From: Bacteroidota bacterium
Lineage (GTDB): Bacteria; Bacteroidota; Bacteroidia; Flavobacteriales; Flavobacteriaceae
DNA: 40,229 nucleotides
Assembly (NCBI GenBank): GCA_027621505.1
Contig: JAQCBK010000012.1
Location: 1 to 40,229, forward strand
Direction: 5' to 3'
The translations under genes and the position numbers were made by a program. Positions 25,796-34,219 of this stretch are shown here, piece by piece; position 1 is the stretch's first letter; each line of letters starts with the position of its first letter. The notes under the pieces were generated by a model. That model saw only the letters and a list, made by a program, of their open reading frames with translations. It did not search any database and was not told where the DNA came from.

Positions 25796-27340
25796 ATGAG
25801 ACACTGCTACATTATTTTCTTGACTTTAATAGTTTTGGGCTGCACAAATCCCACCACTGAAAAAAAGGAGCAGCGTCCAAATATTATCTTTGTAATGTCT
25901 GACGATCACACCAGCCAAGCATGGGGCATATACGGTGGGGTTCTTGAAAACTACGCCATTAATCAAAATATCAAACGTTTGGCCACTGAAGGGGTGGTAT
26001 TGGAGAATGCTTTTTGCACCAACTCCATCTGTGTACCCAGTCGTGCTTCCATACTCACAGGTCAATACAGTCACAACAACCAAGTATACACCCTTACCGA
26101 TGCCCTCGACCCCAATCGGCAAAATGTAGCTCAACTCATTCAAAAATCAGGCTACCAAACTGCCCTTATCGGAAAGTGGCATTTAAAAGACAAACCCTCT
26201 GGTTTTGATTTTTTCAACATATTACCGGGACAGGGCAGGTATAACAATCCGATTTTAAAAAACAATGACAATTGGGAATACGGGAATAAAGGTGGAAAGC
26301 CCTACGATGGATTTTCCTCCGATGTTATCATGGATGAATCTCTCAAGTGGTTGGATCAAAGAGATAAAGAAAAACCCTTTATGCTGATGACCCATTTTAA
26401 AGCTACCCACGAACCCTTTGACTATCCCGAAAGATTCAAAAATTTATTTGAAAACGACACCATACCCGAGCCTGTTTCACTACTCGATTTTGATCCCCAA
26501 AATTCGGGGAGAAGCTTTGAAGGGCAAATTCTTGAAATTTTGGCAGAACGATGGCGGCAAGCCTCGATTAAAAACAAAGGCAACTACCCCGGACTTCCTT
26601 TTGATACCGATGGATTGGATGCAGTTCAGTCAAGGAAAAAAACCTATCAAAAGTTTGTCAAAGACTTCATGAAGTCTGCTGCTGCCATTGATGACAACAT
26701 AGGGCGGCTATTGGACTATCTCGATCAAAACAATCTTTCACAGAATACCGTAATCATTTACACCTCCGATCAGGGATATTTTTTGGGGGAGCATGGAATG
26801 TTCGACAAGCGCATGTTTTTGGAAGAATCCGCGAGGATGCCATTTGTCATTCGTTATCCTAAAGAATTACCTGCGGGGAAAAGAGTAAAGGACATCATAC
26901 TGAATATCGACTTTCCCTCTCTGCTTTTGGACTATGCGAACATTTCGCAGCCAGAGGAATTCCAGGGCGAGAGTTTTCGTAAAAACCTCATCATGGAAAC
27001 TCCCGATCAATGGAGGGATAAGATGTATTATCGTTATTATGCTCATGCACCCAATCGACCCGCGCATTTGGGGATACGGACAGATCGCCACAAACTGATT
27101 TTTTATTATGGTCTTTCATTGGGACTCAATGGAACTTACACCGATGAAGCGACCCCTCCTGCATGGGAGTTTTACGATTTGGAAAATGATCCGATGGAAC
27201 TCAAAAATCAATACCAAAACCCCAAGTACAAAACCATTATTCAGCAATTAAAAAAGGATTTGATTGGGTTGAGAGAAAACTATGGAGATGCTGCGACTGA
27301 TGGTGCTGAGATGAAAAAGGTAATACAGGATAATTGGTGA
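25796..27340 (+). CDS. Sulfatase (S1 family) lipoprotein
   Basis: A 514-residue lipoprotein (VLGC, lipid Cys16). Metal motif VMSDDHTSQAWG at 34-43 and formylglycine motif ICVPSRASILTG with Cys79, then TALIGKWHLKDKP, FKATHEPFD and the distal site YTSDQGYFLGEHGMFDKRM. The last stretch and ESARMPFVIRYP are typical of the iduronate-2-/GlcNAc-6-/choline-sulfatase-like branch. It would desulfate a glycan in the periplasm. First gene of the plus arm, divergent from the tandem-DUF1080 gene with 77 bases between starts. Confidence 0.88.
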   Translation: MRHCYIIFLTLIVLGCTNPTTEKKEQRPNIIFVMSDDHTSQAWGIYGGVLENYAINQNIKRLATEGVVLENAFCTNSICVPSRASILTGQYSHNNQVYTLTDALDPNRQNVAQLIQKSGYQTALIGKWHLKDKPSGFDFFNILPGQGRYNNPILKNNDNWEYGNKGGKPYDGFSSDVIMDESLKWLDQRDKEKPFMLMTHFKATHEPFDYPERFKNLFENDTIPEPVSLLDFDPQNSGRSFEGQILEILAERWRQASIKNKGNYPGLPFDTDGLDAVQSRKKTYQKFVKDFMKSAAAIDDNIGRLLDYLDQNNLSQNTVIIYTSDQGYFLGEHGMFDKRMFLEESARMPFVIRYPKELPAGKRVKDIILNIDFPSLLLDYANISQPEEFQGESFRKNLIMETPDQWRDKMYYRYYAHAPNRPAHLGIRTDRHKLIFYYGLSLGLNGTYTDEATPPAWEFYDLENDPMELKNQYQNPKYKTIIQQLKKDLIGLRENYGDAATDGAEMKKVIQDNW

Positions 27341-27432
27341 TCACAATAAATAAACCCAATTCATATCCAACTAAAGGTTAACGGTATTATGAAAAAAAGA
27401 TCATGGGATAAATACAGGAATTGATAAAAAAA

Positions 27433-27510
27433 ATGAATGGTGCTTTAATCCGAATTTGGATTGAAGCCAATGAAGAAAAATCCAACCAAAATCTTAAACT
27501 CAAAAAATGA
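27433..27510 (+). other. Short frame of doubtful status before the enolase relic
   Basis: A 25-codon frame (MNGALIRIWIEANEEKSNQN...) ends with a TGA that overlaps the ATG at 27507. It may be the tail of another decayed gene or chance; no family recognised. The remaining bases from 27341 show no other feature. Confidence 0.2.
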
Positions 27511-27998
27511 ATCATTCAAGGAGAAAATTTATAAAGCAATCCAGAGGGGCATTACCGCTACTTCATACCCCCAGTCTATTCTCTTACTCCTCATTGGCCT
27601 CCTCTAAGGAAGTAAGGATCGATGCAATCAATTTATTTCTCACCAATGTCACCAAGGAGCAAAACTTTGGCTTTGGCGTTTGGAAAAATCGACAGCACGT
27701 GATGATCAATATCAAAGGGGGAGATCAGATCGGTTGTGGAGAGACAAAAGTCGCTAACAATCAACCCGATTTTGATTTGTCTCCTTGGTCTGAGGAGTTT
27801 ATAAAACTAAAAGGGATGAAGCTGGTAGAAGCCCCAGAAAAACCATAAGAACAAGATGCTTTTTTAAAGTGTATTCTGGAAAAAGCGACTTACCTCGACA
27901 AATAGGGGAAAGTAGCCGCAGATTTTAAACCCGGTTTTGGACTCAAAGTTGATGAACAAAAATTAATTTCAATTACTAACGATCACTTAAATATTTAA
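27507..27998 (+). pseudogene. Decayed enolase-superfamily (mandelate racemase/MLE-like) gene
   Basis: A Tat-like start (MNHSRRKFIKQSRGALPLL) is followed by the capping-domain pattern of mandelate-racemase-like enzymes (RIDAINLFLTNVT, GFGVWKNRQHVMINIKGGDQ, IGCGETKV). The frame stops at 27846 (TAA) and again at 27903 (TAG). The same frame then continues to 27998 with KPGFGLKVDEQKLISITNDH, which matches the C terminus of that superfamily. The catalytic barrel (over 200 residues) is missing. So the gene has lost its middle and gained two stops. Family members dehydrate sugar acids such as galactonate, fuconate or rhamnonate, so the cluster once had such a step. The first 113 codons could still be translated but cannot be an active enzyme. 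Confidence 0.78.
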
Positions 27999-27999
27999 A

Positions 28000-30378
28000 A
28001 TGAAAAAAATAAAATTAATTATCCTATTATTTGGAACGCTGATCTATGCACAGCGACCCGTAGATTTGGTAAACCCTCTGATTGATTCTGCCAATTCCAG
28101 ATGGTTCTTTTTTTCCTCCGCCACCCGTCCATTTGGAATGGTCAATTTAAGCCCTGATATGGGAACCTCTGGAGCTTGGGAATCTGGCTATCGCTACAAC
28201 CAAAAAACCATCAACTTTTTTAGCCACATACACGCATGGCAACTGTCCGGGATACCTGTAATGCCTACTACCGGTAAAATCAAAGCCCATTTGGGACCTA
28301 AAGCCTATGGGTCAGCCTACTCCCACGACAGAGAAACCGTTGAAGCAGGCTACCACTCCATTGTTTTGGATGATTACAACATCAAGGCAGAATTGACCTC
28401 GACAGTTCGTGTAGGTTTTCATCGTTACACCTTTCCAAAATCCGAACAAAGTGCGGTTATCCTGGATTTATCGGCCCAATTGGGTCCCAGTGGTACCAGA
28501 AGCGGTTATGTAAAAAAAGTATCTAACAAAAAACTTCAGGGCCATGCGATAATGGAAAAAACCATTAGAAGACCCAAAGACACCAAAGTCTTTTTTTCCA
28601 TTCATTTTGATAAACCTTTTGAGGACTTACATGCTTTCCAAAATCAGAAATTATTGGGTAAAGTAAAAGAATTCGAAGGTGAAAATGGAGGGGTATATTC
28701 TGTATTTAAGACCAAAGAAGGGGAGCAAATTCAGATGAAAGTTGGGATTTCCTACGTCAGTGCGGAACAAGCCGAACTCAACCTCCAAACAGAGTTAAAC
28801 CATTGGGATTTTGATGCGGTGGTTAATGATTCCAAAAATCAGTGGAACGACTATCTCAGCAGAATCGAAATCAAAGGAAATACCCAAGACCAGCAAATTC
28901 GGTTTTATACCGATCTGTGGCACGCCTTACAGGGGAGGAGGATCATCAGCGATGTGAATGGAAAATACAGCGACATGACTGGAGCAAAACAACGCATCGG
29001 TCAAATCCCTCTTAATCAAAACGGAAAACCAAAGTTTAATCACTACAATTCCGATTCTTTTTGGGGCGCACAATGGACCCTCAACACGCTCTGGCATTTG
29101 GTTTATCCCAGAATCTCTGAGGAGTTTGTCAATTCTATGTTGTTGATGTACGATGATGGTGGATTAATCCCAAGAGGACCTTCAGGAGGAAATTATACCT
29201 ACGTAATGACTGGAGCCTCCACCACTCCTTTTATAGTCAGTGCCTATATGAAAGGTATTAGAGGTTTTGATATTGACAAAGCCTATGAAGGGATGCTTAA
29301 AAATGCCCTTCCCGGGGGAATTATGAGTAAGGTAGGCTATGAACACAACACCAGCAAAGGGGGCGGTATTGAATATTATATTGATCGGGGATACGTTCCC
29401 TTTCCTTTGTATGATAAGGAATATGGATTTCACCAATGTGGACCTGGTGTAACTATGGAATATGCCTATCAGGATTGGACTTTGGCACAGTTGGCTAAGG
29501 CACTTGACAAAAACGACGATCATAAAATGCTACAAAAAAGAGCTCACAATTATCGCAATATTTATGACCCTTCATCGGGTTGGATGCGGGGAAGGACCAT
29601 GGACGGCAATTGGATAGAACCTTTTGATCCTTTGGTATACGAAGGTGACTACAAAGACCCTGTAGGATCTGGATTTGTGGAAGCCACAGCCGCAGCGGCC
29701 ACTTGGTTTGTACCCCATGACTTGGCCGGATTGGCGGATCTGATGGGGGGTAAAACGGTTGCTGCCAAAAGACTCAATCAATCCTTTTTGATCGCTGAAC
29801 AGCACAATTTTGTGACCCATCACTATCGTACGGATAACTTTGTGGCCAGTTTTCGTAAAAGAGCATTTATCAACTATGGCAATCAACCTTCCATGCAAAC
29901 AGGATATATATTTAATTACCTCGGTCAACCTTGGCTCACTCAGAAATGGGTGAGAGACGTTATTGAGAAAGTTTACAGTGATAATGACCCTCAAAACGGA
30001 TACAGTGGTGATGAAGACCAAGGCCTGATGGGATCATTATCCGTATTGATGAAAATGGGACTCTTCGAAATGAAAGGGGGAGCAGACATCCAACCTGCCT
30101 ATGATCTCTCCAGCCCAATTTTCGATGAAATCACAATTCATCTTGATTCCGATTATTACCCAGGGGGGAAGTTTACCATCAAAACTCAAAGTAACAGTCC
30201 TGAAAATAAGTATATTCAGAGTGTAAAACTCAATGGAAAACCTCTCAATCATGCTTGGTTTTACCACAAGGATTTGGTAAAAGGAGGAGCTTTGGAGTAT
30301 GTTTTGGGTGAGAAACCCAATTTTGAATGGGCGACTGCAGAGGAATTACTCCCCACGAGTATGTCCGATAAAAAATAG
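28000..30378 (+). CDS. GH92-family glycosidase, divergent (alpha-mannosidase-like)
   Basis: A 792-residue exported protein (signal ending GTLIYAQ). GH92 features include VNPLIDSANSR and ATRPFGMVNLSPD (41-53), the beta-sandwich, the barrel segments DSFWGAQWTLNTLWHLVYP (352-370) and DGGLIPRGPSGGNYTYVMTG, and WFVPHDLAGLADLMGG (569-584). Near the end come NYGNQPSMQTGYIFNYLGQP (625-644) and YSGDEDQGLMGSL (668-680). Glu561 is the candidate general acid, and Asp671/Asp673 candidate bases; their spacing (110 residues) is like the published pair in BT3990 (from memory). The usual EGNAxQY and GNEPSH motifs are altered. GH92 enzymes are calcium-dependent exo-alpha-mannosidases; the altered pocket leaves specificity open. 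It follows the enolase relic by one base. Confidence 0.82.
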   Translation: MKKIKLIILLFGTLIYAQRPVDLVNPLIDSANSRWFFFSSATRPFGMVNLSPDMGTSGAWESGYRYNQKTINFFSHIHAWQLSGIPVMPTTGKIKAHLGPKAYGSAYSHDRETVEAGYHSIVLDDYNIKAELTSTVRVGFHRYTFPKSEQSAVILDLSAQLGPSGTRSGYVKKVSNKKLQGHAIMEKTIRRPKDTKVFFSIHFDKPFEDLHAFQNQKLLGKVKEFEGENGGVYSVFKTKEGEQIQMKVGISYVSAEQAELNLQTELNHWDFDAVVNDSKNQWNDYLSRIEIKGNTQDQQIRFYTDLWHALQGRRIISDVNGKYSDMTGAKQRIGQIPLNQNGKPKFNHYNSDSFWGAQWTLNTLWHLVYPRISEEFVNSMLLMYDDGGLIPRGPSGGNYTYVMTGASTTPFIVSAYMKGIRGFDIDKAYEGMLKNALPGGIMSKVGYEHNTSKGGGIEYYIDRGYVPFPLYDKEYGFHQCGPGVTMEYAYQDWTLAQLAKALDKNDDHKMLQKRAHNYRNIYDPSSGWMRGRTMDGNWIEPFDPLVYEGDYKDPVGSGFVEATAAAATWFVPHDLAGLADLMGGKTVAAKRLNQSFLIAEQHNFVTHHYRTDNFVASFRKRAFINYGNQPSMQTGYIFNYLGQPWLTQKWVRDVIEKVYSDNDPQNGYSGDEDQGLMGSLSVLMKMGLFEMKGGADIQPAYDLSSPIFDEITIHLDSDYYPGGKFTIKTQSNSPENKYIQSVKLNGKPLNHAWFYHKDLVKGGALEYVLGEKPNFEWATAEELLPTSMSDKK

Positions 30379-30383
30379 GTCTG

Positions 30384-31406
30384 GTGGGAAAAAAAATCGG
30401 ATTTGGAGTTATTGGGACGGGTAACATCGCCAAATTCCATGCGGATTGCATCGAAAAAATACCCAATGCACGCCTTTGGGGGGTATTGAGTAAATCCGAG
30501 ACCCGATCCCTTCAAGTAAAGGAAGATTACAATGCCCCTGTTTTTTGGGAAATGGATCAATTACTCTCCCACCCTGAAATAGATATTATTTGCGTTTGCA
30601 ACGAAAGCGGATTGCATGGAGCGACCATTGCCAAAATCGCAAAATCGGGCAAACATATACTTTGCGAAAAACCATTAGAGACCACGGTAGAAAAAATCGA
30701 ACAAATTGCTAAGGTCGTAAAATCCAGCGGAATCCAATTGGGCTGTGTCTTTCAAAACCGGGAGAACCCGGAATATAAAAAGCTTAAAAATTTTGTAGAA
30801 ACAGGGGTTCTGGGTAAAATATTACTGTGTCAAACCAGTATCAACTGGTACCGTTCCCCTGATTATTATAAGGACTCTTGGCGGGGTATACTGGCCATGG
30901 ACGGTGGGGCTGCCCTTATCAACCAAGGCATTCATACCATTGACCTGATGCTCGATCTAATGGGAGAGGTCGTTCAGGTCAGCGGAATTGTCAACACCCT
31001 GTTTCACCAAATCGAAGGAGAAGATGTCGCAGTAGCTGCCTTACAATTTGAGAGTGGTGCATTGGGTACGCTCTCTGCTGGTACTGCTCTTTTTCCCGGG
31101 GAACCCGAGTCGATTACCATTTATGGTACACTGGGGAATATTGTTTTCAAGGGAGGAAAAATTACTTCTTCAACCGTTAACTCCCTGAATCAAGCATTGA
31201 ACAATACCATTGAAGTTTATGGTTCCGGTGCTTCTGATCCCATGGCCATTAGCGATCAATTTCACAGGGCTGCCATAGAGGACATGATGGATGCGGTGAT
31301 AAATAACCACCCTCCAAAAGTAAACATAGATCAAGCCAAAAAGTCCATTGCACTGATCAACGCTATTTATCAGTCGAAGGGAGACAGAACAAAACCAAAA
31401 AAATAA
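30384..31406 (+). CDS. Cytoplasmic Gfo/Idh/MocA oxidoreductase
   Basis: A 340-residue protein with no export signal: a Rossmann loop (FGVIGTGNIAKFHADC), then IDIICVCNESGLHGATI and the hallmark LCEKPLETTVEKIEQ, and the second domain with AMDGGAALINQGIHTIDLMLD. It would oxidise or reduce a sugar or sugar acid with NAD(P) in the cytoplasm. The start is GTG at 30384, 5 bases after the GH92 stop, with no ATG in frame before the Rossmann strand. With the Tat-exported homologue in the other arm, it could be the reducing partner that regenerates a normal sugar from a 3-keto product (inference). Confidence 0.87.
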   Translation: MGKKIGFGVIGTGNIAKFHADCIEKIPNARLWGVLSKSETRSLQVKEDYNAPVFWEMDQLLSHPEIDIICVCNESGLHGATIAKIAKSGKHILCEKPLETTVEKIEQIAKVVKSSGIQLGCVFQNRENPEYKKLKNFVETGVLGKILLCQTSINWYRSPDYYKDSWRGILAMDGGAALINQGIHTIDLMLDLMGEVVQVSGIVNTLFHQIEGEDVAVAALQFESGALGTLSAGTALFPGEPESITIYGTLGNIVFKGGKITSSTVNSLNQALNNTIEVYGSGASDPMAISDQFHRAAIEDMMDAVINNHPPKVNIDQAKKSIALINAIYQSKGDRTKPKK

Positions 31407-31415
31407 ACCAATCCT

Positions 31416-32762
31416 ATGCGAAAATTTCTCTACTCAGCTTCATTAGTCATTGTTTTCCTTTCGTCGACGATGATGTCTTGCCAATCGCAACAAAGGGAAA
31501 CCACAAAACCCAATGTTATTTTAATCATGGCCGATGATATCGGTTTTGAATGTTTGAGTATCAACGGCAGCACATCTTATAAAACTCCGGTTTTGGATTC
31601 CTTGGCCCGTAACGGAATCAATTTTACCAAAGCCATTTCACAACCCCTTTGCACCCCATCGAGAGTAAAAATAATGACAGGTAAATTTAATTTTAAGAAT
31701 TACGATTATTTCACCTACCTCAATCCAAAAGAAAAAACATTTGGAAACCTTTTTAAAGAAAATGGCTATAAAACTGCCGTTGTTGGCAAATGGCAGCTCA
31801 ATGGTCTCAAATTTGAATTAGAAGGCCATGATGACAATACCAGGCCTCACCATTTTGGTTTTGACGAGTACAGTTTATGGCAGCTGACTAAAAATAAATC
31901 TTTTGGGGAGCGTTTTGCCAATCCTTTGATTGAGCAAAATGGAAAAATTTTGCCAAGAGATGAAAATGCTTATGGCCCCGATATTGTTTCTGATTATGCC
32001 GTTGATTTCATCAAAAGAAACAAAAACCAACCCTTCTTTGTCTACTATCCCATGCTGCTGGTTCACGATCCGTTTGTACCTACTCCCGACTCGCCCGAAT
32101 GGCAATCTCCGGATACCCGATCCAAAAAAGACAACCGCTTTTTTATTGATATGGTGGCCTATATGGATAAGATTATTGGTAAAATTGTCAATACCCTTAA
32201 TGAGGAAGGGATAGCAGACAATACCCTTATTATTTTTGTTGGTGATAATGGAACCAATACTAAATTGGTGTCTCAAACTAAAAAAGGACCAGTAAAAGGC
32301 GCCAAGGGAAACACCATTACCCATGGCAATCACGTTCCTATGGTCGCCCATTGGCCCAATCAAATTAAAACTCCAAGAAGTTACCAAGGTTTGATTAATT
32401 TCACTGATTTCTATGCTACCTTCTCCGATATTTTGGGGGTACCGCATCAAACCGATGGGATGAGTATGACGAAGATATTCGGTGGACAAAAATCTCTTGA
32501 TCGGGAAACCGTAACAACTTATTACAATCCTATGTGGTCCCCCAATGTGAACAAATACAGAAACGTTTACACTCAAAACAGCAGATACAAACTATACAAA
32601 GACGGGCGATTTTTCGACATGGAAAATGACATTTTGGAAACACAACCTCTCTTTGACAGGGATTTGAATGTAGATCAAAAAAGAATCAAAGCAAGCTTTG
32701 CTAGTGAATTGGAAACTTTTCCCTCACTTCCAGAAAATGAAACCAATAACAGCAAAAAATAA
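31416..32762 (+). CDS. Sulfatase (S1 family) lipoprotein with altered GKWH motif
   Basis: A 448-residue lipoprotein (MMSC, lipid Cys22). Metal motif IMADDIGFECLSING (37-51), formylglycine motif LCTPSRVKIMTG with Cys79, VVGKWQLNG in place of GKWHLG (His to Gln), MLLVHDPFVP with the substrate His, and IFVGDNGTNTKLV at the distal metal site. The core is complete and shorter than its neighbours. The Gln suggests changed substrate contacts. It begins 9 bases after the oxidoreductase. The stop TAA overlaps an ATG (TAATG) leading into the next sulfatase's frame. Confidence 0.86.
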   Translation: MRKFLYSASLVIVFLSSTMMSCQSQQRETTKPNVILIMADDIGFECLSINGSTSYKTPVLDSLARNGINFTKAISQPLCTPSRVKIMTGKFNFKNYDYFTYLNPKEKTFGNLFKENGYKTAVVGKWQLNGLKFELEGHDDNTRPHHFGFDEYSLWQLTKNKSFGERFANPLIEQNGKILPRDENAYGPDIVSDYAVDFIKRNKNQPFFVYYPMLLVHDPFVPTPDSPEWQSPDTRSKKDNRFFIDMVAYMDKIIGKIVNTLNEEGIADNTLIIFVGDNGTNTKLVSQTKKGPVKGAKGNTITHGNHVPMVAHWPNQIKTPRSYQGLINFTDFYATFSDILGVPHQTDGMSMTKIFGGQKSLDRETVTTYYNPMWSPNVNKYRNVYTQNSRYKLYKDGRFFDMENDILETQPLFDRDLNVDQKRIKASFASELETFPSLPENETNNSKK

Positions 32763-32848
32763 TGGTTGCAAACCAGCAAAATCGTCAATATAACCAAGCT
32801 CTTTTTCAGCAACCGAAATTTAAAAATGTGGAGCATCAATTAAAATCA

Positions 32849-34219
32849 ATGAAAAATAATTTATTAACCTTATTGGCACTTTTTTGTTTGACCTCAGCAT
32901 TGGTCAGCGCACAAAAAAAACCAAACGTTATCATCATTTATACCGATGACCAAGCCACCTTGGATGTGAATGTCCTAGGAGCTAAAGATTTGGTCAGTCC
33001 ACACATGGATGAACTTCTTTTGAGTGGAACCACTTTTACCCAGTTTTATGCTTCCCCGGTTTGTTCTCCATCTCGGGCCTCCTTGCTCACAGGCAAAAAT
33101 CCCCAAAGGGCAGGTGTGCCTGGAAATGCAGGGCAAGATTTAAGTGCAAAATCTGGACTCCCACCATCGGAATATACCATGGCCGAAATGTTTAAGGAAA
33201 ATGGCTACAGCACCTACCTCATCGGCAAGTGGCATTTGGGTTATCAGCCAGAAATGCGTCCGAATAAACAAGGTTTTGATTATAGTTTTGGACATTTGGT
33301 GGGCTGTATTGATAACTATTCCCATTTCTACTACTGGGGGGGCGACAACAATTATGTGGGAGGCCCCAACCGTCACGACCTTTACCGCAACGACCAAGAA
33401 ATTTTTCTTGACGGTCAATATTTCCCAGATCTTTTGGTGCAAGAGGCAAAGCAAGTCATAGAAAACAAATCGGAAAAACCCTTTTTTATCTTTTTTGCTA
33501 TGAATACCCCCCATTATCCCTATCAGGGCTATGCCAAATGGATCAAATACTATAGAGAAAAAGGAGTGGCCTCCCCCAGAGATTTATATGCAGCATTTTT
33601 AACCACTCAAGATGAAAAAATAGGAGAATTGATTGGGCTTTTAGAAGCAAATGGCCTCAGAGAGGATACCATCGTTATTTTTCAATCCGATAATGGCCAC
33701 TCCACGGAAACCCGAGCCTATCACGGTGGAGGTTATACTGGTCCATATAGAGGAGCCAAGCAGTGTTTGTTTGAGGGTGGCATTAGAGTTCCCGCATCCA
33801 TCTCGTGGCCCGGTAAAATTCCTGCCAATCAGTTCAGAGATCAAATGAGTGTCAATGTAGATTGGATGCCGACTTTAATTGAACTCTGTGGTTTTAAAAC
33901 CGATACCTCTGATATGGACGGTAAATCCCTCATGCCCATCATCCAAAACGAAAAGGCATCCTCCAACCACCGAGATGGATATTGTTGGGAGTTTCGTAAT
34001 CGAGGAAAATTGAGTTGGGTCGCCCGAAAAGGCAAATGGAAACTCTACGCTCACCCCTACGATACCAGTAGGAGAGATTATACCTATTCCGAAGAATTCC
34101 TCCTTTTTGATTTGGAATATGACCCCGGAGAATCCATCAATCTATACGATCAACAGCCCCAAGTGGTAGCAGAACTCACAAAACTATATCAGGAATGGAA
34201 AAGTCAACACAGAAAATGA
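32849..34219 (+). CDS. Sulfatase (S1 family)
   Basis: A 456-residue exported sulfatase with a cleavable signal (LLTLLALFCLTSALVSAQ). Metal motif IIYTDDQATLDVN, formylglycine motif VCSPSRASLLTG with Cys72, YLIGKWHLGYQPE, MNTPHYPYQGY and distal site IFQSDNGHSTETRAYHGGG. It removes a sulfate ester in the periplasm; the position is not readable. I took the ATG at 32849 because it opens the signal peptide. An in-frame ATG at 32762, sharing a base with the previous stop, would put 29 Gln/Asn-rich residues before it; translation could begin there by coupling. Its end overlaps the next sulfatase by 4 bases. Confidence 0.86.
   Translation: MKNNLLTLLALFCLTSALVSAQKKPNVIIIYTDDQATLDVNVLGAKDLVSPHMDELLLSGTTFTQFYASPVCSPSRASLLTGKNPQRAGVPGNAGQDLSAKSGLPPSEYTMAEMFKENGYSTYLIGKWHLGYQPEMRPNKQGFDYSFGHLVGCIDNYSHFYYWGGDNNYVGGPNRHDLYRNDQEIFLDGQYFPDLLVQEAKQVIENKSEKPFFIFFAMNTPHYPYQGYAKWIKYYREKGVASPRDLYAAFLTTQDEKIGELIGLLEANGLREDTIVIFQSDNGHSTETRAYHGGGYTGPYRGAKQCLFEGGIRVPASISWPGKIPANQFRDQMSVNVDWMPTLIELCGFKTDTSDMDGKSLMPIIQNEKASSNHRDGYCWEFRNRGKLSWVARKGKWKLYAHPYDTSRRDYTYSEEFLLFDLEYDPGESINLYDQQPQVVAELTKLYQEWKSQHRK

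Noticed and set aside
28000-30378. Idea that Gln629 of GNQPS replaces the catalytic acid of GH92
   Set aside because: The distance to the Asp671/Asp673 pair fits Glu561 better as the acid (110 residues versus about 109 in BT3990 as I remember it), so the Gln is probably a subsite change, not loss of the acid.
31875-32576. A 233-codon minus-strand frame opposite a sulfatase
   Set aside because: It is antisense to conserved sulfatase motifs and its translation shows no recognisable domain; a shadow of biased codon use.
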